A stretch of DNA of 59,735 nt from Candidatus Methanosuratincola sp. (GCA_037478935.1 JBBFLR010000007.1:1-59735), one strand, 5' to 3'. Counted from the stretch's first letter, positions 35,227 to 44,479 are shown. Notes: generated from the letters alone by a model not told the origin. Translations and numbers: made by a program.

Positions 35227-36444
35227 TTGAAATGTTATATTGTCGACAGCTTCGGCGGCTTCTTTGCTTATGATGATTCACTGAAGCTGATCGCCTCGAG
35301 GATCTTCGAAAGCCCAAATGAGGCCTCGTCGCAGATACTCGACTTGGAAAAGAAAGGCCTCTCGAAGGACCTCGAGGTTCTTGTCCATGACCTCGTTGAG
35401 ATGGGTTATGACGAACTGGTCTTGGAAGACGAACTAGAGGCAAAGGCGATTAGGACGCGTTTTGGGGTCAAGTCAAGTTCCGAGTCCCCCAGCCCTGCTG
35501 GCGCCTCCTTCAGGGCATCCCCTTTGGGCGCATTCCTCTCCGCAGGTAAGAAACAGGCCTTCGTGGAGCGCCTCCTCAGGGAGACGTCAGACTCGATCGT
35601 AAGGATAAAAATAAGGAAGGCCTCCGAGAAGAGAGACAGGCTAGTTGCACAGGCGGTCTCAGCACTCGACGAGATCGACAAGAATGTGAACATCACAGTC
35701 TCTAGGGTCAGAGAGTGGTACGGGCTTCACTTCCCAGAATTGGACAGCTTGGTTCCAGATCATCGGCAGTATATGATGATAGTAAAGAACTTTGCCAGGC
35801 GGAGCAATATCGACCCTGAAGCAGTCTCGAAACTGGTCCAGGCTGAGAATAAGGGGAGGGTGATCTACGATGCTGCAATGAACTCCATGGGTGCGGAAGT
35901 CGACGATTATGATCTCAAGCAGATTGTGGACCTGGCAGAAATAAACCTCAAGACATATGAATCTAGAGACTCGATGGAAAAGTACATCGACGATGTCATG
36001 AAGGAGATAGCGCCGAACGTGCGAGAGCTGGCAGGTGCGACCTTGGGGGCCAGACTGATCGCACTCGCGGGCAGCCTCGAAAACCTTGCGAAGAAGCCTG
36101 CGAGCACTATACAAGTACTCGGTGCTGAAAAGGCCCTCTTCCGATCCCTAAAGACAGGTGCACGGCCCCCGAAGCACGGTATAATCTTCCAGCACCAGTA
36201 CCTGCACAGCGCAGAGAGGTGGCAGAGGGGTAAGATCGCGAGGGCACTGGCCGGGAAGCTGTCAATAGCCGCGCGAGTCGATGCGTTCGGCGGCGATTAT
36301 GTTGCCGACAAGCTCAAGTCTTCAGTGGAGAAGCGGATAGCCGAGATAAAGAAGAAGTACGCCAAGCCACCTGTAAAGACGGTAAAGCATGAAAGGCCGT
36401 TCAAGAGGTACAGAAAGGAAAAGAGGAGGAACAGGCGATGGTAA
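35227..36444 (+). CDS. nop5: Nop5 (Nop56/58 homologue), C/D box RNP core protein
   Basis: About 405 residues. N-terminal fibrillarin-binding domain beginning KCYIVDSFGGFFAYD, a long coiled-coil (about 110-230) and the Nop RNA-binding domain (GATLGARLIALAGSLENLAKKPASTIQVLGAEKALFRSL, here split into shorter known motifs) with a very basic tail. It scaffolds box C/D guide RNPs with fibrillarin and L7Ae. The frame opens at ATG 35191, but that codon overlaps a TATA box; TTG 35227 gives the family N terminus (M-K-x-Y-I-V) and a leaderless message. flpA overlaps its end by 7 nt. Confidence 0.95.
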   Translation: MKCYIVDSFGGFFAYDDSLKLIASRIFESPNEASSQILDLEKKGLSKDLEVLVHDLVEMGYDELVLEDELEAKAIRTRFGVKSSSESPSPAGASFRASPLGAFLSAGKKQAFVERLLRETSDSIVRIKIRKASEKRDRLVAQAVSALDEIDKNVNITVSRVREWYGLHFPELDSLVPDHRQYMMIVKNFARRSNIDPEAVSKLVQAENKGRVIYDAAMNSMGAEVDDYDLKQIVDLAEINLKTYESRDSMEKYIDDVMKEIAPNVRELAGATLGARLIALAGSLENLAKKPASTIQVLGAEKALFRSLKTGARPPKHGIIFQHQYLHSAERWQRGKIARALAGKLSIAARVDAFGGDYVADKLKSSVEKRIAEIKKKYAKPPVKTVKHERPFKRYRKEKRRNRRW

Positions 36445-37124
36445 ACGTGAGCGAACACCCAAAATTCAAGGGTGTATTTTATGTCGAGACTGACGCGGGC
36501 AGGCAGCTGGCCACAGAGAATCTAACGCCCGGCTCTAGGGTCTACGGCGAGGAGCTCTACAGGATTGGGGACGCTGAATATAGGGCTTGGAGCCCCTACA
36601 GGAGCAAGCTCGGTGCAGCCATAGAGAAGGGGATCAGGTCTGTACCCGTAAATCCCGGATCAAAGGTTCTGTATCTCGGTGCTGCGAGCGGTACTACCCC
36701 CAGCCATGTCTCTGACATTGTCGGAAGTAAGGGCAAAGTTTACTGTGTAGAGTTTGCCCCTAGGGTGATTCGTGAGCTCCTGGAGGTGACCGCCAAGAGG
36801 AGCAATATGATCCCCATTCTGGGGGATGCGAGGAACCCGTCTTCCTACAGGTTTTTCCTTGAGCTCGTCGATGTGATATACTGTGATGTTGCCCAACCGG
36901 AGCAGGCGAAGCTCCTGGCGGACAATTCCGACTATTTCCTCAAAAGAGGGGGCAAGATAATGATTGCGATCAAAGCAAGGAGCGTCGATGTTACAATGGA
37001 TCCTTCCCAAGTCTTCAAACAGGAAGTGAAGATCCTCGAAGAGAGATCATTCAAGATACTGGACCTGAAGCATCTTGAACCCTACGAAAAGGATCATGCG
37101 ATGGTGCTCGGAGAGCGGGTCTGA
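36438..37124 (+). CDS. flpA: Fibrillarin-like rRNA/tRNA 2'-O-methyltransferase
   Basis: 228 residues. SAM-binding motif VLYLGAASGTTPSHVSDIVG near residue 75 and the CDVAQPEQAKLL block with the catalytic-region Asp. Catalytic subunit of box C/D guide RNPs. Its start overlaps the end of nop5, so the two partners are translationally coupled, as in most archaea. Confidence 0.97.
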   Translation: MVNVSEHPKFKGVFYVETDAGRQLATENLTPGSRVYGEELYRIGDAEYRAWSPYRSKLGAAIEKGIRSVPVNPGSKVLYLGAASGTTPSHVSDIVGSKGKVYCVEFAPRVIRELLEVTAKRSNMIPILGDARNPSSYRFFLELVDVIYCDVAQPEQAKLLADNSDYFLKRGGKIMIAIKARSVDVTMDPSQVFKQEVKILEERSFKILDLKHLEPYEKDHAMVLGERV

Positions 37125-37126
37125 AG

Positions 37127-37540
37127 ATGCACGAAGAAGGGGAAAGCGTAGATAAGCTACTATGGGAGGTTGAGCTTAAGAAGCTGACCGAGTCGTTGCC
37201 CCGTGAGAGGAGGCGCGTCTCCGATCTATTGAATGAAGAGATGCCGGCCTACAAAAATCTTGCAGGTGAGACCGTCTATTTGAACAAAGGAGAACTGAAT
37301 GAATTCGCCAGAGCTGTGCCAAAAGGTAACTTGGGCTCCGTCCGCCTTCCGATCGTAATTATACGGGAATCTTCAATGAAGAAGGGCACATATCTTATAG
37401 ACGGGAACGAACGCGAGATTGAAGCTGTAAATCGCATTCTGGATAGGCCGCCTTATAACAACAAATACCTTTTCCGGCCTGATGTATTAGAATTGGTGCG
37501 GCGTTTCCCATCGATCATCACGTTCAGTTTCATCTTATAG
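37127..37540 (+). CDS. DUF61 family protein
   Basis: 137 residues of the archaeal DUF61/UPF0216 family, seen in PRERRRVSDLLNEEMPAY and VRLPIVIIRESSMKKGTYLI. Function unknown. It starts 2 nt after flpA and probably ends the nop5-flpA operon. Soluble; no membrane segment or metal motif. Confidence 0.85.
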   Translation: MHEEGESVDKLLWEVELKKLTESLPRERRRVSDLLNEEMPAYKNLAGETVYLNKGELNEFARAVPKGNLGSVRLPIVIIRESSMKKGTYLIDGNEREIEAVNRILDRPPYNNKYLFRPDVLELVRRFPSIITFSFIL

Positions 37541-37576
37541 GATCCAGGTTTAAAAAAAGGTCCGGTAACCGCTCAA

Positions 37577-37586
37577 CTTTATATCC
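37577..37586 (+). promoter_or_regulatory. TATA box of the HTH regulator gene
   Basis: CTTTATATCC lies about 30 nt before ATG 37611, predicting a leaderless or near-leaderless message. Confidence 0.5.
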
Positions 37587-37610
37587 CTCTTCAATGAAAG
37601 ACTAATTGGA

Positions 37611-38567
37611 ATGGTTATGAGGCCGCAGTCTGGGGGTCTTATCGGGGATATCCTGAAGACTCTAGAGGAAGCTGGATTTCTCGCTTCTGAGATCACCTCC
37701 AGAGACTACTGCATCCAGATTGTGGCCAAGAGGGGCATAACGAAATTGCTGATAAAGAGCTCTGAGAACGTCGACTCTGAGAGGCGTGAGTCTGCTGAGG
37801 ATTTAAAGTCGCTTGCAGTTGCATTCGATGCATCGCCCTTCATTATCGGGGTGAGGATGCAGAAGGGAGTGATCGAGGAGGACACGCTTTACGAAAGGTT
37901 CGGGGTCAACGTGATGCATCCCAAGACCTTTAGAGAGGCGGCGCTAAGAAAGAGGCTCCCCTCGGTCTATTCAAAGAGGGGCGGACTGTATTTCAAGATC
38001 GATGGTCGAGCCTTGAGGGAATGCCGCGAAAAGAAAGGTCTTTCACTCGGGCAACTTGCTAATTTGATAGGCGTCAGCAGAAAGGCGATTTATGAATACG
38101 AACGGGATCAGATGGGTGCGACCGTCCAGACCGTGGAGCGGCTCGAGAGGATCCTCGGCAGAAACGTGGTTGCAGGAATCGACATATTTGATTGGCACTT
38201 GGAAGGAGAGGCGCCGGACAAGAACCCCACGGGAGTGGTGGCAAGGCAGCTCCATGCTAAGTTGAAGAGGCTAGGATGCAAGGCTCTGGGGTTCAGCCAT
38301 GCGCCTATAGACATCCATGCCAAGAACTTCGGCGTAAGTTTCCTAACATTCGAGGAACGGATGAATGAAGATCGCCTTGAGAATAAAATTGAGAACGCAA
38401 TCGAGGTCAGCAGGGTCTTAGGGACCTCCCCAATACTCGTTACCGAGGAGAGGACCCCCCACAACAGTGACATAATAGTTGTAAAGATAGACGAAATCAA
38501 AAAGGTCGAACAGATGCGGGAATTGGCCAGGATCTTGGGCGTTGAGATCGCAGATCAGGACAACTGA
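37611..38567 (+). CDS. Archaeal HTH (XRE-type) transcriptional regulator, COG1395-like
   Basis: 318 residues. The N-terminal about 125 form an unknown alpha/beta domain; the central helix-turn-helix reads ALRECREKKGLSLGQLANLIGVSRKAIYEYERD (about 133-190), followed by a C-terminal domain of about 100 residues. This three-part layout is typical of a conserved archaeal regulator family of unknown target. Its 3' end overlaps rnhB by 13 nt tail to tail. Confidence 0.9.
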   Translation: MVMRPQSGGLIGDILKTLEEAGFLASEITSRDYCIQIVAKRGITKLLIKSSENVDSERRESAEDLKSLAVAFDASPFIIGVRMQKGVIEEDTLYERFGVNVMHPKTFREAALRKRLPSVYSKRGGLYFKIDGRALRECREKKGLSLGQLANLIGVSRKAIYEYERDQMGATVQTVERLERILGRNVVAGIDIFDWHLEGEAPDKNPTGVVARQLHAKLKRLGCKALGFSHAPIDIHAKNFGVSFLTFEERMNEDRLENKIENAIEVSRVLGTSPILVTEERTPHNSDIIVVKIDEIKKVEQMRELARILGVEIADQDN

Positions 38568-39205
38568 ATCCCTTTCAATCCCGCTACTGTTTTCCATGAT
38601 GCCCTGATTATCGGCGGCAAATCGCCATTTTCAACAGCCCTCCTGACGAAGGCTCTTGTTTTAGGGTCGCTCGGATATCCCGATCCGAAATCTCCATACT
38701 CTTTCCTCAGATCGTCGATCACCCTGTCCCTCGTTGTCTTTGCGACTATCGAGGCTGCAGCCACTGTAGGGAACTTATCCTCAGCGTGGTGGATCGAGTG
38801 TATTGTCTTGTTCATGCCTGATAGTCTCATGATCTCCTTGCCGAACCTCTTCTCGTCAACATCCACGCTCCCTACGTGAACCTCGTCAGGAGACGATCTT
38901 CTGATCATCTCTGCCATCACATCTGCCTCGATCTTGTTCAGGTTCTTCATTCTCCTTAGCCCATCTATCTCAGCAGCGCTGATGACCTTAACATGGGTAT
39001 CTTCTGCCAACGCGAGGATCTCTTCCAGTAGCCTTTCCCTAGCCCTTGGCGTCAGCTTCTTGGAGTCCTTCACGCCGATCCTTACCAACTCGGGTATCGC
39101 CTCGGCCCCGAATAAGACGCCAGCGATTACCATTGGTCCGATGACCGGTCCCCTTCCGGCTTCATCGATTCCGAGAGCCCTTCTTGACGAATTCATTTCA
39201 GCCAC
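38555..39205 (-). CDS. rnhB: Ribonuclease HII
   Basis: 216 residues. Catalytic acids are visible in GIDEAGRGPVIGP (Asp, Glu), VGSVDVD and the later HAEDKFPTVAAASIVAKTTRD. It cleaves RNA in RNA-DNA hybrids and at single ribonucleotides. GTG 39205 opens the frame; ATG 39196 is as likely. Upstream 39206-39358 holds a perfect CCGTTA/TAACGG stem-loop but no gene. Confidence 0.96.
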   Translation of the reverse strand: MAEMNSSRRALGIDEAGRGPVIGPMVIAGVLFGAEAIPELVRIGVKDSKKLTPRARERLLEEILALAEDTHVKVISAAEIDGLRRMKNLNKIEADVMAEMIRRSSPDEVHVGSVDVDEKRFGKEIMRLSGMNKTIHSIHHAEDKFPTVAAASIVAKTTRDRVIDDLRKEYGDFGSGYPSDPKTRAFVRRAVENGDLPPIIRASWKTVAGLKGIQLS

Positions 39206-39385
39206 TTCGCGAGCTTATGATCTAGATTCAAGGTTGTATTTTTCGGTTCCGAAGGATCAGACCCAAAGTCGGGGAATGCAAACCGTTACGCGGTCCTTAA
39301 CGGACGCCTGTGGAATAACCCGATCAGATCTGTCCGGATTGGCTGGATTTGTTTAGAGTATAAAAATAACCTCGGTCTAATTTCG

Positions 39386-40594
39386 TTGGGGAGGCAAGTG
39401 ATCACCTCGTTTACCGTGGAGGGCAAAACTGAACTCGAGATTCCTGATCCTTCGTCCTATACTTTTCAGGGGAAATATGCTCCGTTCAGGGCTCCTGTCT
39501 TCTATAACCCGCTGATGGAATTCAGCAGGGACATTGCAGTTGCGGTCCTGAGCGTTTTCGCGGAAGCTAAAGGACGGCCTGTCGCTGTGTGCGATCCATT
39601 GGCAGGTATTGGAGCAAGGGGGATAAGGTATGCAAAGGAAGTCCGATCTGTTGGAAGAGTAGTCATGGGGGACCTGAATGCAGAGTCGATACCGCTTATA
39701 ATCAATAATGCGAAGAGGAACGGGATCGAGGATCGGGTAGATGTGACAAATAAAGATGCAAACCTCCTCCTCGCCGAGTACTCAGAGCCAGGGGAGAGGT
39801 TCGATTTCATTGACATAGACCCTTTTGGGACCCCAATGCCCTTCTTAGACTCCTCTATAAGGGCCCTTAAGAACGGCGGTCTTCTGGCGGTCACAGCGAC
39901 TGATACTGCGCCGCTCTGCGGCGTCCACCCGAAATCCTGCGTCAGGAAGTACTCTTCCATTCCGCTTCGAAACGAATTCTGCCATGAGACCGGTCTTCGT
40001 ATACTTGTCGGATCGGTGGCGCGCGAGGCGGCAAAATATGACTTCGGCGCACTCCCCGTGCTCTCCTACAGCGTAGACCATTACTTCAGGTCATATTTCA
40101 GGCTAAGTTTGGGGGCACGAAGAGCCGATTCAGCGGTAGGAAATCTGGGCTATCTGTTGTACTGCAGTTCCTGCCTGTGGCGCGTGACGATCGCATTTGA
40201 CGAGGACTTTCCGACAAGCTGCGAAGGATGCGGCTCTCCTGTAAGAAGGGCAGGTCCCCTGTGGATAGGCGATCTCTCCGACCAGGATTTCCTAAAGACG
40301 GTCTCCAGCTTTGACTCCTCCTACATGCGTACAAACAAACGCATGTCAAAGCTCTTCAAGAAACTTTCAGGAGAGGTCGGGATGCCAGTCGGGTTCTATG
40401 TGCTCGATGTGGTTTCGAAGAGGCTAGGCATGGGCGCACCTTCTCTGGAAAGGGTGATCAAATGGTTGACATCCGCAGGGTATCCTGCACACCCCACGCA
40501 CTTCCATCCAAAGGGGATAAAGACCGATGCCCCACCGTACGTGGTGGAGGACGTAATAAAGAGCTTGCACCAAGCGACCTCCCGCTCTGATTAA
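39386..40594 (+). CDS. trm1: tRNA (guanine26-N2)-dimethyltransferase Trm1
   Basis: 402 residues. N-terminal methyltransferase domain with RAPVFYNPLMEFSRD, SAM motif DPLAGIGARGIRYA and catalytic-type DIDPFGTPMPFLD; the middle has a Zn cluster YCSSCLW...CEGCGSP. It dimethylates G26 of tRNA. A TATA box (GTATAAAAA near 39358-39366) lies about 25 nt before TTG 39386, consistent with a leaderless start there; GTG 39398 is an alternative. Confidence 0.96.
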   Translation: MGRQVITSFTVEGKTELEIPDPSSYTFQGKYAPFRAPVFYNPLMEFSRDIAVAVLSVFAEAKGRPVAVCDPLAGIGARGIRYAKEVRSVGRVVMGDLNAESIPLIINNAKRNGIEDRVDVTNKDANLLLAEYSEPGERFDFIDIDPFGTPMPFLDSSIRALKNGGLLAVTATDTAPLCGVHPKSCVRKYSSIPLRNEFCHETGLRILVGSVAREAAKYDFGALPVLSYSVDHYFRSYFRLSLGARRADSAVGNLGYLLYCSSCLWRVTIAFDEDFPTSCEGCGSPVRRAGPLWIGDLSDQDFLKTVSSFDSSYMRTNKRMSKLFKKLSGEVGMPVGFYVLDVVSKRLGMGAPSLERVIKWLTSAGYPAHPTHFHPKGIKTDAPPYVVEDVIKSLHQATSRSD

Positions 40595-40658
40595 GACTGT
40601 ATGTGTTTAGAAAAACTATTTATTTGACCTCATGATGGATACCTGTAGGTGTAAATGA

Positions 40659-40826
40659 ATGCCATCGCACGGTTCGCTTACTAAGGCTGGAAAGGTCAGG
40701 TCGCAGACCCCCAAGGTCCCTGCAAAAGAGAGGCACGGTCTAAGGCCCCTCCACAGGAACCGCAAGAACTTCCTGAAAAGGCAGGTATATTCCTCTCCAG
40801 AAACGACATCCCGCTCGAGAAGGTAA
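40659..40826 (+). CDS. rps30e: 30S ribosomal protein S30e
   Basis: 55 residues, easily missed because of size. Translation begins MPSHGSLTKAGKVRSQTPKV and continues HRNRKNFLKRQVYSS, the S30e core, then a short Ser/Arg-rich tail (ETTSRSRR). GTAGGTG lies about 10 nt before the ATG; an upstream CTATTTATT near 40615 is a likely TATA box. S30e is found in TACK archaea and eukaryotes and is generally lacking in euryarchaea, so it helps place the organism. Confidence 0.94.
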   Translation: MPSHGSLTKAGKVRSQTPKVPAKERHGLRPLHRNRKNFLKRQVYSSPETTSRSRR

Positions 40827-41071
40827 ATATAAAACCACAAAATCTCCATTAATCAAGAGCTGTTTTTTGCCCTTGTCTTAACCTTTTCAGCGCGGGAATC
40901 CCCTGCAACAGATGGGGTACTTCACTTTTTGAGGCATTCCGTTTTTTCCTCCATTTCAAGGTTAACCTCCTTGCACCCCTCATGGAGAATAAGCTTAAAT
41001 ACAAGTTTTTTTTTGTTGCAAAATAGTGCCTCAATAAAAATGTAAACGGCGCGGAGGATCAGACACACAAG
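40827..41071. other. 245-bp intergenic region with a T-rich terminator and a promoter
   Basis: A T6 run at 40863-40868 may end the S30e message. CTTAAATAC near 40992-41000 is a TATA-like site for the next gene; its message would carry a leader of about 50 nt containing GGAGGATCA. No gene is seen. Confidence 0.45.
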
Positions 41072-41452
41072 ATGAACCAAACCTCGTGTATCCAGGAAGA
41101 GAGACAAATCGTAGGAAAGCACGTCTATGGAAACCTCTACGGCTGCGATGTCTCGCAAATAAACGATGAATCTGCGCTCAAGAATCTTGTTATTGATGCT
41201 GCAAAGATTGCAAACATGACTATCTGGGATACTGTGGCCTGGAAATTCGGAGGACCAAAGGGGGGCGTTTCTGTTATCGCCCTAATCCTCGAGAGCCACA
41301 TTGCTATTCACACTTGGAACGAGTTCCAATACGCAACAGTCGATGTTTTCACATGCGGCGAGAAGAGCGATCCCCAGAAGGCATTCCAGTACATAGTCTC
41401 TAAGCTTAACCCAAAAACTGTGACAGAACACTTCGCTGACAGATCAAGCTAA
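41072..41452 (+). CDS. Pyruvoyl-dependent arginine decarboxylase or AdoMet decarboxylase proenzyme
   Basis: 126 residues of the small prokaryotic AdoMet decarboxylase family. Autocleavage at ESHIAIHTW would make Ser75 the pyruvoyl group; DVFTCG holds the catalytic Cys. The N-terminal extension and the segment GKHVYGNLYGCD...KGGVSVIALILESHIAIHTWNE resemble the crenarchaeal members, at least one of which (Sulfolobus) is an arginine decarboxylase that evolved from AdoMet decarboxylase. I lean towards arginine decarboxylase, in polyamine synthesis. No other polyamine gene is near. Confidence 0.88.
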   Translation: MNQTSCIQEERQIVGKHVYGNLYGCDVSQINDESALKNLVIDAAKIANMTIWDTVAWKFGGPKGGVSVIALILESHIAIHTWNEFQYATVDVFTCGEKSDPQKAFQYIVSKLNPKTVTEHFADRSS

Positions 41453-41456
41453 CTTG

Positions 41457-41477
41457 TTTTTTTGTCTTCTTTCTTTT
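41457..41477 (+). terminator. T-rich archaeal terminator after the decarboxylase gene
   Basis: T7 at 41457-41463 followed by further T-rich runs, 4 nt after the stop codon. Confidence 0.5.
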
Positions 41478-41530
41478 AATAAGTTCAAAGAAATATTAGG
41501 CAGTTTTTCGAACTCGCCTCTACAGAAACA

Positions 41531-41540
41531 ATAAAAAAGG
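41531..41540 (-). terminator. T-run terminator after proS
   Basis: On the minus strand CCTTTTTTAT follows directly after the proS stop codon at 41541; convergent with the previous terminator. Confidence 0.5.
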
Positions 41541-42992
41541 TCAGTAAGACCTAGCAACCCTGATTCTCTTGAACGAGGTTCCGCCGCAGCTGACGCACTT
41601 GGAACCACTTGTGGGTGTTACCACCGTGTCTTCGAAGGGCACACCCAGTATCCTTGCATCGATTGCCTTCTCAAGCTCCTCCCCACAGTTGGTTCTCCCA
41701 CACCAGTTCAACTCAACAATTCCCCCTCGGGTATCTAGGATATCCTTTGCCTGCTCGGCTGTTTCAGCCTCGCTTACCTTGGATAACATCCATTCCCTGC
41801 TTCTTTTTGCCAGTTCCTCATCGATATGCATCAATAACTTTCTTACCTCTTCAATGAGCGCCTCCAGGCTTACAGTTGTCTTCTTTAATGTATCCCTCCT
41901 CACGAGCACTGCTGTGTTGCTGTCTACATCTCGTGGTCCAATCTCAATCCTCACAGGGGTGCCCTTCATCTCCCATGCATAGTATTTGTTGCCTGGCGTG
42001 ACTTCTCTCCGGTCGTCGACCGCCGTCCTCAATCCGGTATCTTCGAGGGTCCTCTTGACTTCCTTGCACCTCTTTAGGACCTCCTCCTCCCTGCCCTTGT
42101 AGACAATCGGTATCACCACTACCTGTACTGGCGCGACCTCGCTCGGTAAGACAAGTCCGTGGTCGTCCCCATGAACCGATACGAGTGCCGCTATCGCTCT
42201 CTCTGATATGCCGTAGCAGGTCTGCCAAACATACTCATAGTTCCCGTCGCTCTTCATGTATTTTATGTCGAATGCCTTCGCAAACCCCTGCCCTAGAAAG
42301 TGGACAGTCCCTATCTGGAGAACCCTTCCGTCCGGCATCACGGTATCGAAGGCTACCGACCGCTCAGCCCCTGGAAACTTGTCCCAGTCAGGTCGGATAC
42401 TCCTCAGGAATGGGATCTTCAGCCGCTCGAAGATCTTCGAGTAGACCTCAACGCCTATCCGCTCCTGCTCCTCGGCCTCCTCCCTGGTAGCGTGAGCGGT
42501 GTGGGCTTCTTTGAAAGTACTGACTTCCCTAACCCTGATCATTGGCCTAGTGGCTTTTGTTTCATACCTAAATACGTTGACTATCTGGAAGATCCTGACC
42601 GGTAAATCCGAGTATGCGTTTATCCAGAGCTTGAACATAGGGTACATGGCAGTTTCGCTAGTCGGTCTGAGGGCGAGCTTGACGTCAAGGGGGGTCTTTC
42701 CACCATGGGTAACCCAGTAGACCTCATCCTCGAAGTTTCTGATATGCTCGCTTTCCTTGCTGAGCAGGTACTCCGGTATGAGTAAGGGGAAGAGGACTTC
42801 TTCGTGCCCTGTCCTTTCAAGTTCCTCCCTGATTACCCTCAAGACTTCCCTCCTGATTCTGTACCCAAAGGGCATCCATATCCCGGTTCCCTTTACAGGG
42901 TACCTTGTGTCGTATATCGGGACCTCTGCTATGACCTTGTGAAACCACTCGCCATAATCTTCGCTCCAGACCTTCCTCTCGGGGTTTGTCAT
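41541..42992 (-). CDS. proS: Prolyl-tRNA synthetase
   Basis: About 483 residues, archaeal/eukaryotic-type ProS. Class II motif 2 region [29 protein letters not shown] and motif 3 near the end of the catalytic core ([17 protein letters not shown] marks the anticodon-binding domain start), then a C-terminal Zn-type domain ending in [18 protein letters not shown]. Charges tRNA-Pro. The frame opens at TTG 43001 but ATG 42992 is the natural start; it lies 15 nt after EndoQ on the same strand, so cotranscription is likely. Confidence 0.96.
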   Translation of the reverse strand: MTNPERKVWSEDYGEWFHKVIAEVPIYDTRYPVKGTGIWMPFGYRIRREVLRVIREELERTGHEEVLFPLLIPEYLLSKESEHIRNFEDEVYWVTHGGKTPLDVKLALRPTSETAMYPMFKLWINAYSDLPVRIFQIVNVFRYETKATRPMIRVREVSTFKEAHTAHATREEAEEQERIGVEVYSKIFERLKIPFLRSIRPDWDKFPGAERSVAFDTVMPDGRVLQIGTVHFLGQGFAKAFDIKYMKSDGNYEYVWQTCYGISERAIAALVSVHGDDHGLVLPSEVAPVQVVVIPIVYKGREEEVLKRCKEVKRTLEDTGLRTAVDDRREVTPGNKYYAWEMKGTPVRIEIGPRDVDSNTAVLVRRDTLKKTTVSLEALIEEVRKLLMHIDEELAKRSREWMLSKVSEAETAEQAKDILDTRGGIVELNWCGRTNCGEELEKAIDARILGVPFEDTVVTPTSGSKCVSCGGTSFKRIRVARSY

Positions 42993-43007
42993 ACTGATCA
43001 ACCATCT

Positions 43008-44276
43008 TCAGATGTAATCATCTAGGTTGGATCTCTTCCTAAAAAATCTCTCCTTGCCGTCTGATCCCTCTTTGGTTTCGCACCCATCTCTGGGTTTGCC
43101 GTACACACCGTCATAGCCTGGCTCGACCGCAATTCTGTTCTCGCGGTTGAGCCTGATTGCTTCAGCTATTGCGTCTCCGTGTCCCTTCCTTATTGATTCG
43201 ATGGGCACTTTGAGCAGGATGCTTATCTCTGTGCCGAATGCACCTATCATCTTCCAGTATTCCGACTCTGTTTCCGAAGACGAAGGGCTTTTTCTGAGCG
43301 CATAAGCTATGGTATCGATCAGTGGCAAGACTTTGTAGAAGCGCTGTACATCGTGGGGGCGCCCTCCAGGTGGCCTATCTGAGAGCTCTTCTACCCTTTC
43401 CGCAACCCCTTTTGTCATTCTCTTGCCGCAAACAGGGCATACCCCCCTCATCCTGATCGCCTCCTCGGGCGGCACCGAGATCCCGCAATTCCTGTGCCCT
43501 GTCCAGTGGTACTTACCGAACGCGGGCTCCACCTCGATCGTTGCGACCCTTTTTTTGTGGTACATTATCGCATCCACAAGATCCTTGTAGCTGAGAGCGG
43601 CAACTTCGATTATGTTGGCTTCCCTGCCGATCTTCGATGGGCTGTGGCTGTCGCTGTTCGATACTAGTGTGTACCTGTCCAGCGCTCTGACCCTCCAATT
43701 CATAGGAGGGTCTGACGACAGGCCCGTCTCTACTGCGTATATGTGAGGCGTCTGGTCCTCATAGCACTCCTCTATCCTGTCTACGCCCCCCCTGTCGCCA
43801 AAGAGCGAAAACCAAGGGGTCCAGATGTGGGCCGGAATAACCATACAACGCTCACCAAACTCCATGACCGTCTCGACAAGCTCAGCCCCGCTCATCATTA
43901 ACATCGGCCTCCCGTCTGCCTCGAGATCACCCCTTTTCCCCAGCTCTTCGCTTACCTGATCAGCCACTTCTATCGAGGGGAGCAAGATGACATGGTGGAT
44001 CCTCCTCGTCCTACCCTTGAAAACTGATGATGTGCAGACCTCGCCTGATATTATGAATCTGCACCTGCCTCCGTCCTTGAGGCGGTATAGCCCCTCCTCC
44101 TCAACGAACTGAGTTCTGATTTCCTCCCTCCATTTGGGATGGGTGAAATCCCCTGTAGCAATTATGTCTATGCCCTTGATCCCGGCGTACCTCTCAAGGG
44201 TCTTGAAATCCATGTTCCTGCTTGTGGCTCGGCTGTAAGGGCTGTGTATGTGAAGGTCAGCCACTAACTGCATCAT
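43008..44276 (-). CDS. Endonuclease Q (PHP domain), repair of deaminated DNA
   Basis: 422 residues. N-terminal PHP metal site ADLHIHSPYSRATSRNMD and ATGDFTHP, then VIPAHIWTPWFSLFG and SNSDSHSPSKIGREAN; a Zn finger C...CPVCGKRMTKGV (about 260-290) and a C-terminal extension. Endonuclease Q cuts 5' of uracil, hypoxanthine and abasic sites in archaea and some bacteria. The protein ends RSNLDDYI, which resembles a degenerate PCNA-interacting peptide. Minus-strand TATA GATATAAGG near 44314. Pairs with proS. Confidence 0.9.
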   Translation of the reverse strand: MMQLVADLHIHSPYSRATSRNMDFKTLERYAGIKGIDIIATGDFTHPKWREEIRTQFVEEEGLYRLKDGGRCRFIISGEVCTSSVFKGRTRRIHHVILLPSIEVADQVSEELGKRGDLEADGRPMLMMSGAELVETVMEFGERCMVIPAHIWTPWFSLFGDRGGVDRIEECYEDQTPHIYAVETGLSSDPPMNWRVRALDRYTLVSNSDSHSPSKIGREANIIEVAALSYKDLVDAIMYHKKRVATIEVEPAFGKYHWTGHRNCGISVPPEEAIRMRGVCPVCGKRMTKGVAERVEELSDRPPGGRPHDVQRFYKVLPLIDTIAYALRKSPSSSETESEYWKMIGAFGTEISILLKVPIESIRKGHGDAIAEAIRLNRENRIAVEPGYDGVYGKPRDGCETKEGSDGKERFFRKRSNLDDYI

Positions 44277-44479
44277 GGTGACGCCTCAGGAATATCATAT
44301 GTGATCTAAGGTTCCTTATATCGTAGTGTGCCACTCAAGGAATGAGTGCGAGCTTATTTCAATCCCTCCCGCCTAACATCTCAGCCAGCGTCCTGATTAT
44401 TTTTAAGATTACGGCCATCCTAAAGGACAAATGTTATAAATTACTCCCCTGCTAAAAAGAACGTTTAACGGTGTACGCG
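44277..44479. promoter_or_regulatory. Divergent promoter region: EndoQ (left) and hydrogenase-ATPase run (right)
   Basis: About 200 bp. TGTTATAAAT at 44430-44439 is the TATA box for the rightward run, about 40 nt before the first ATG; the leftward one is near 44314. No further promoter is evident within the next 15 kb of tightly packed genes. A purine/pyrimidine palindrome or operator is not obvious. Confidence 0.55.

Noticed and set aside
39290-39315. CCGTTA/TAACGG stem-loop upstream of trm1 as a regulatory RNA
   Set aside because: Single 6-bp hairpin with a 9-nt loop, no known pattern; too weak to call.
40849-41158. Minus-strand frames upstream of the decarboxylase
   Set aside because: They overlap its promoter and N terminus and have no family pattern.
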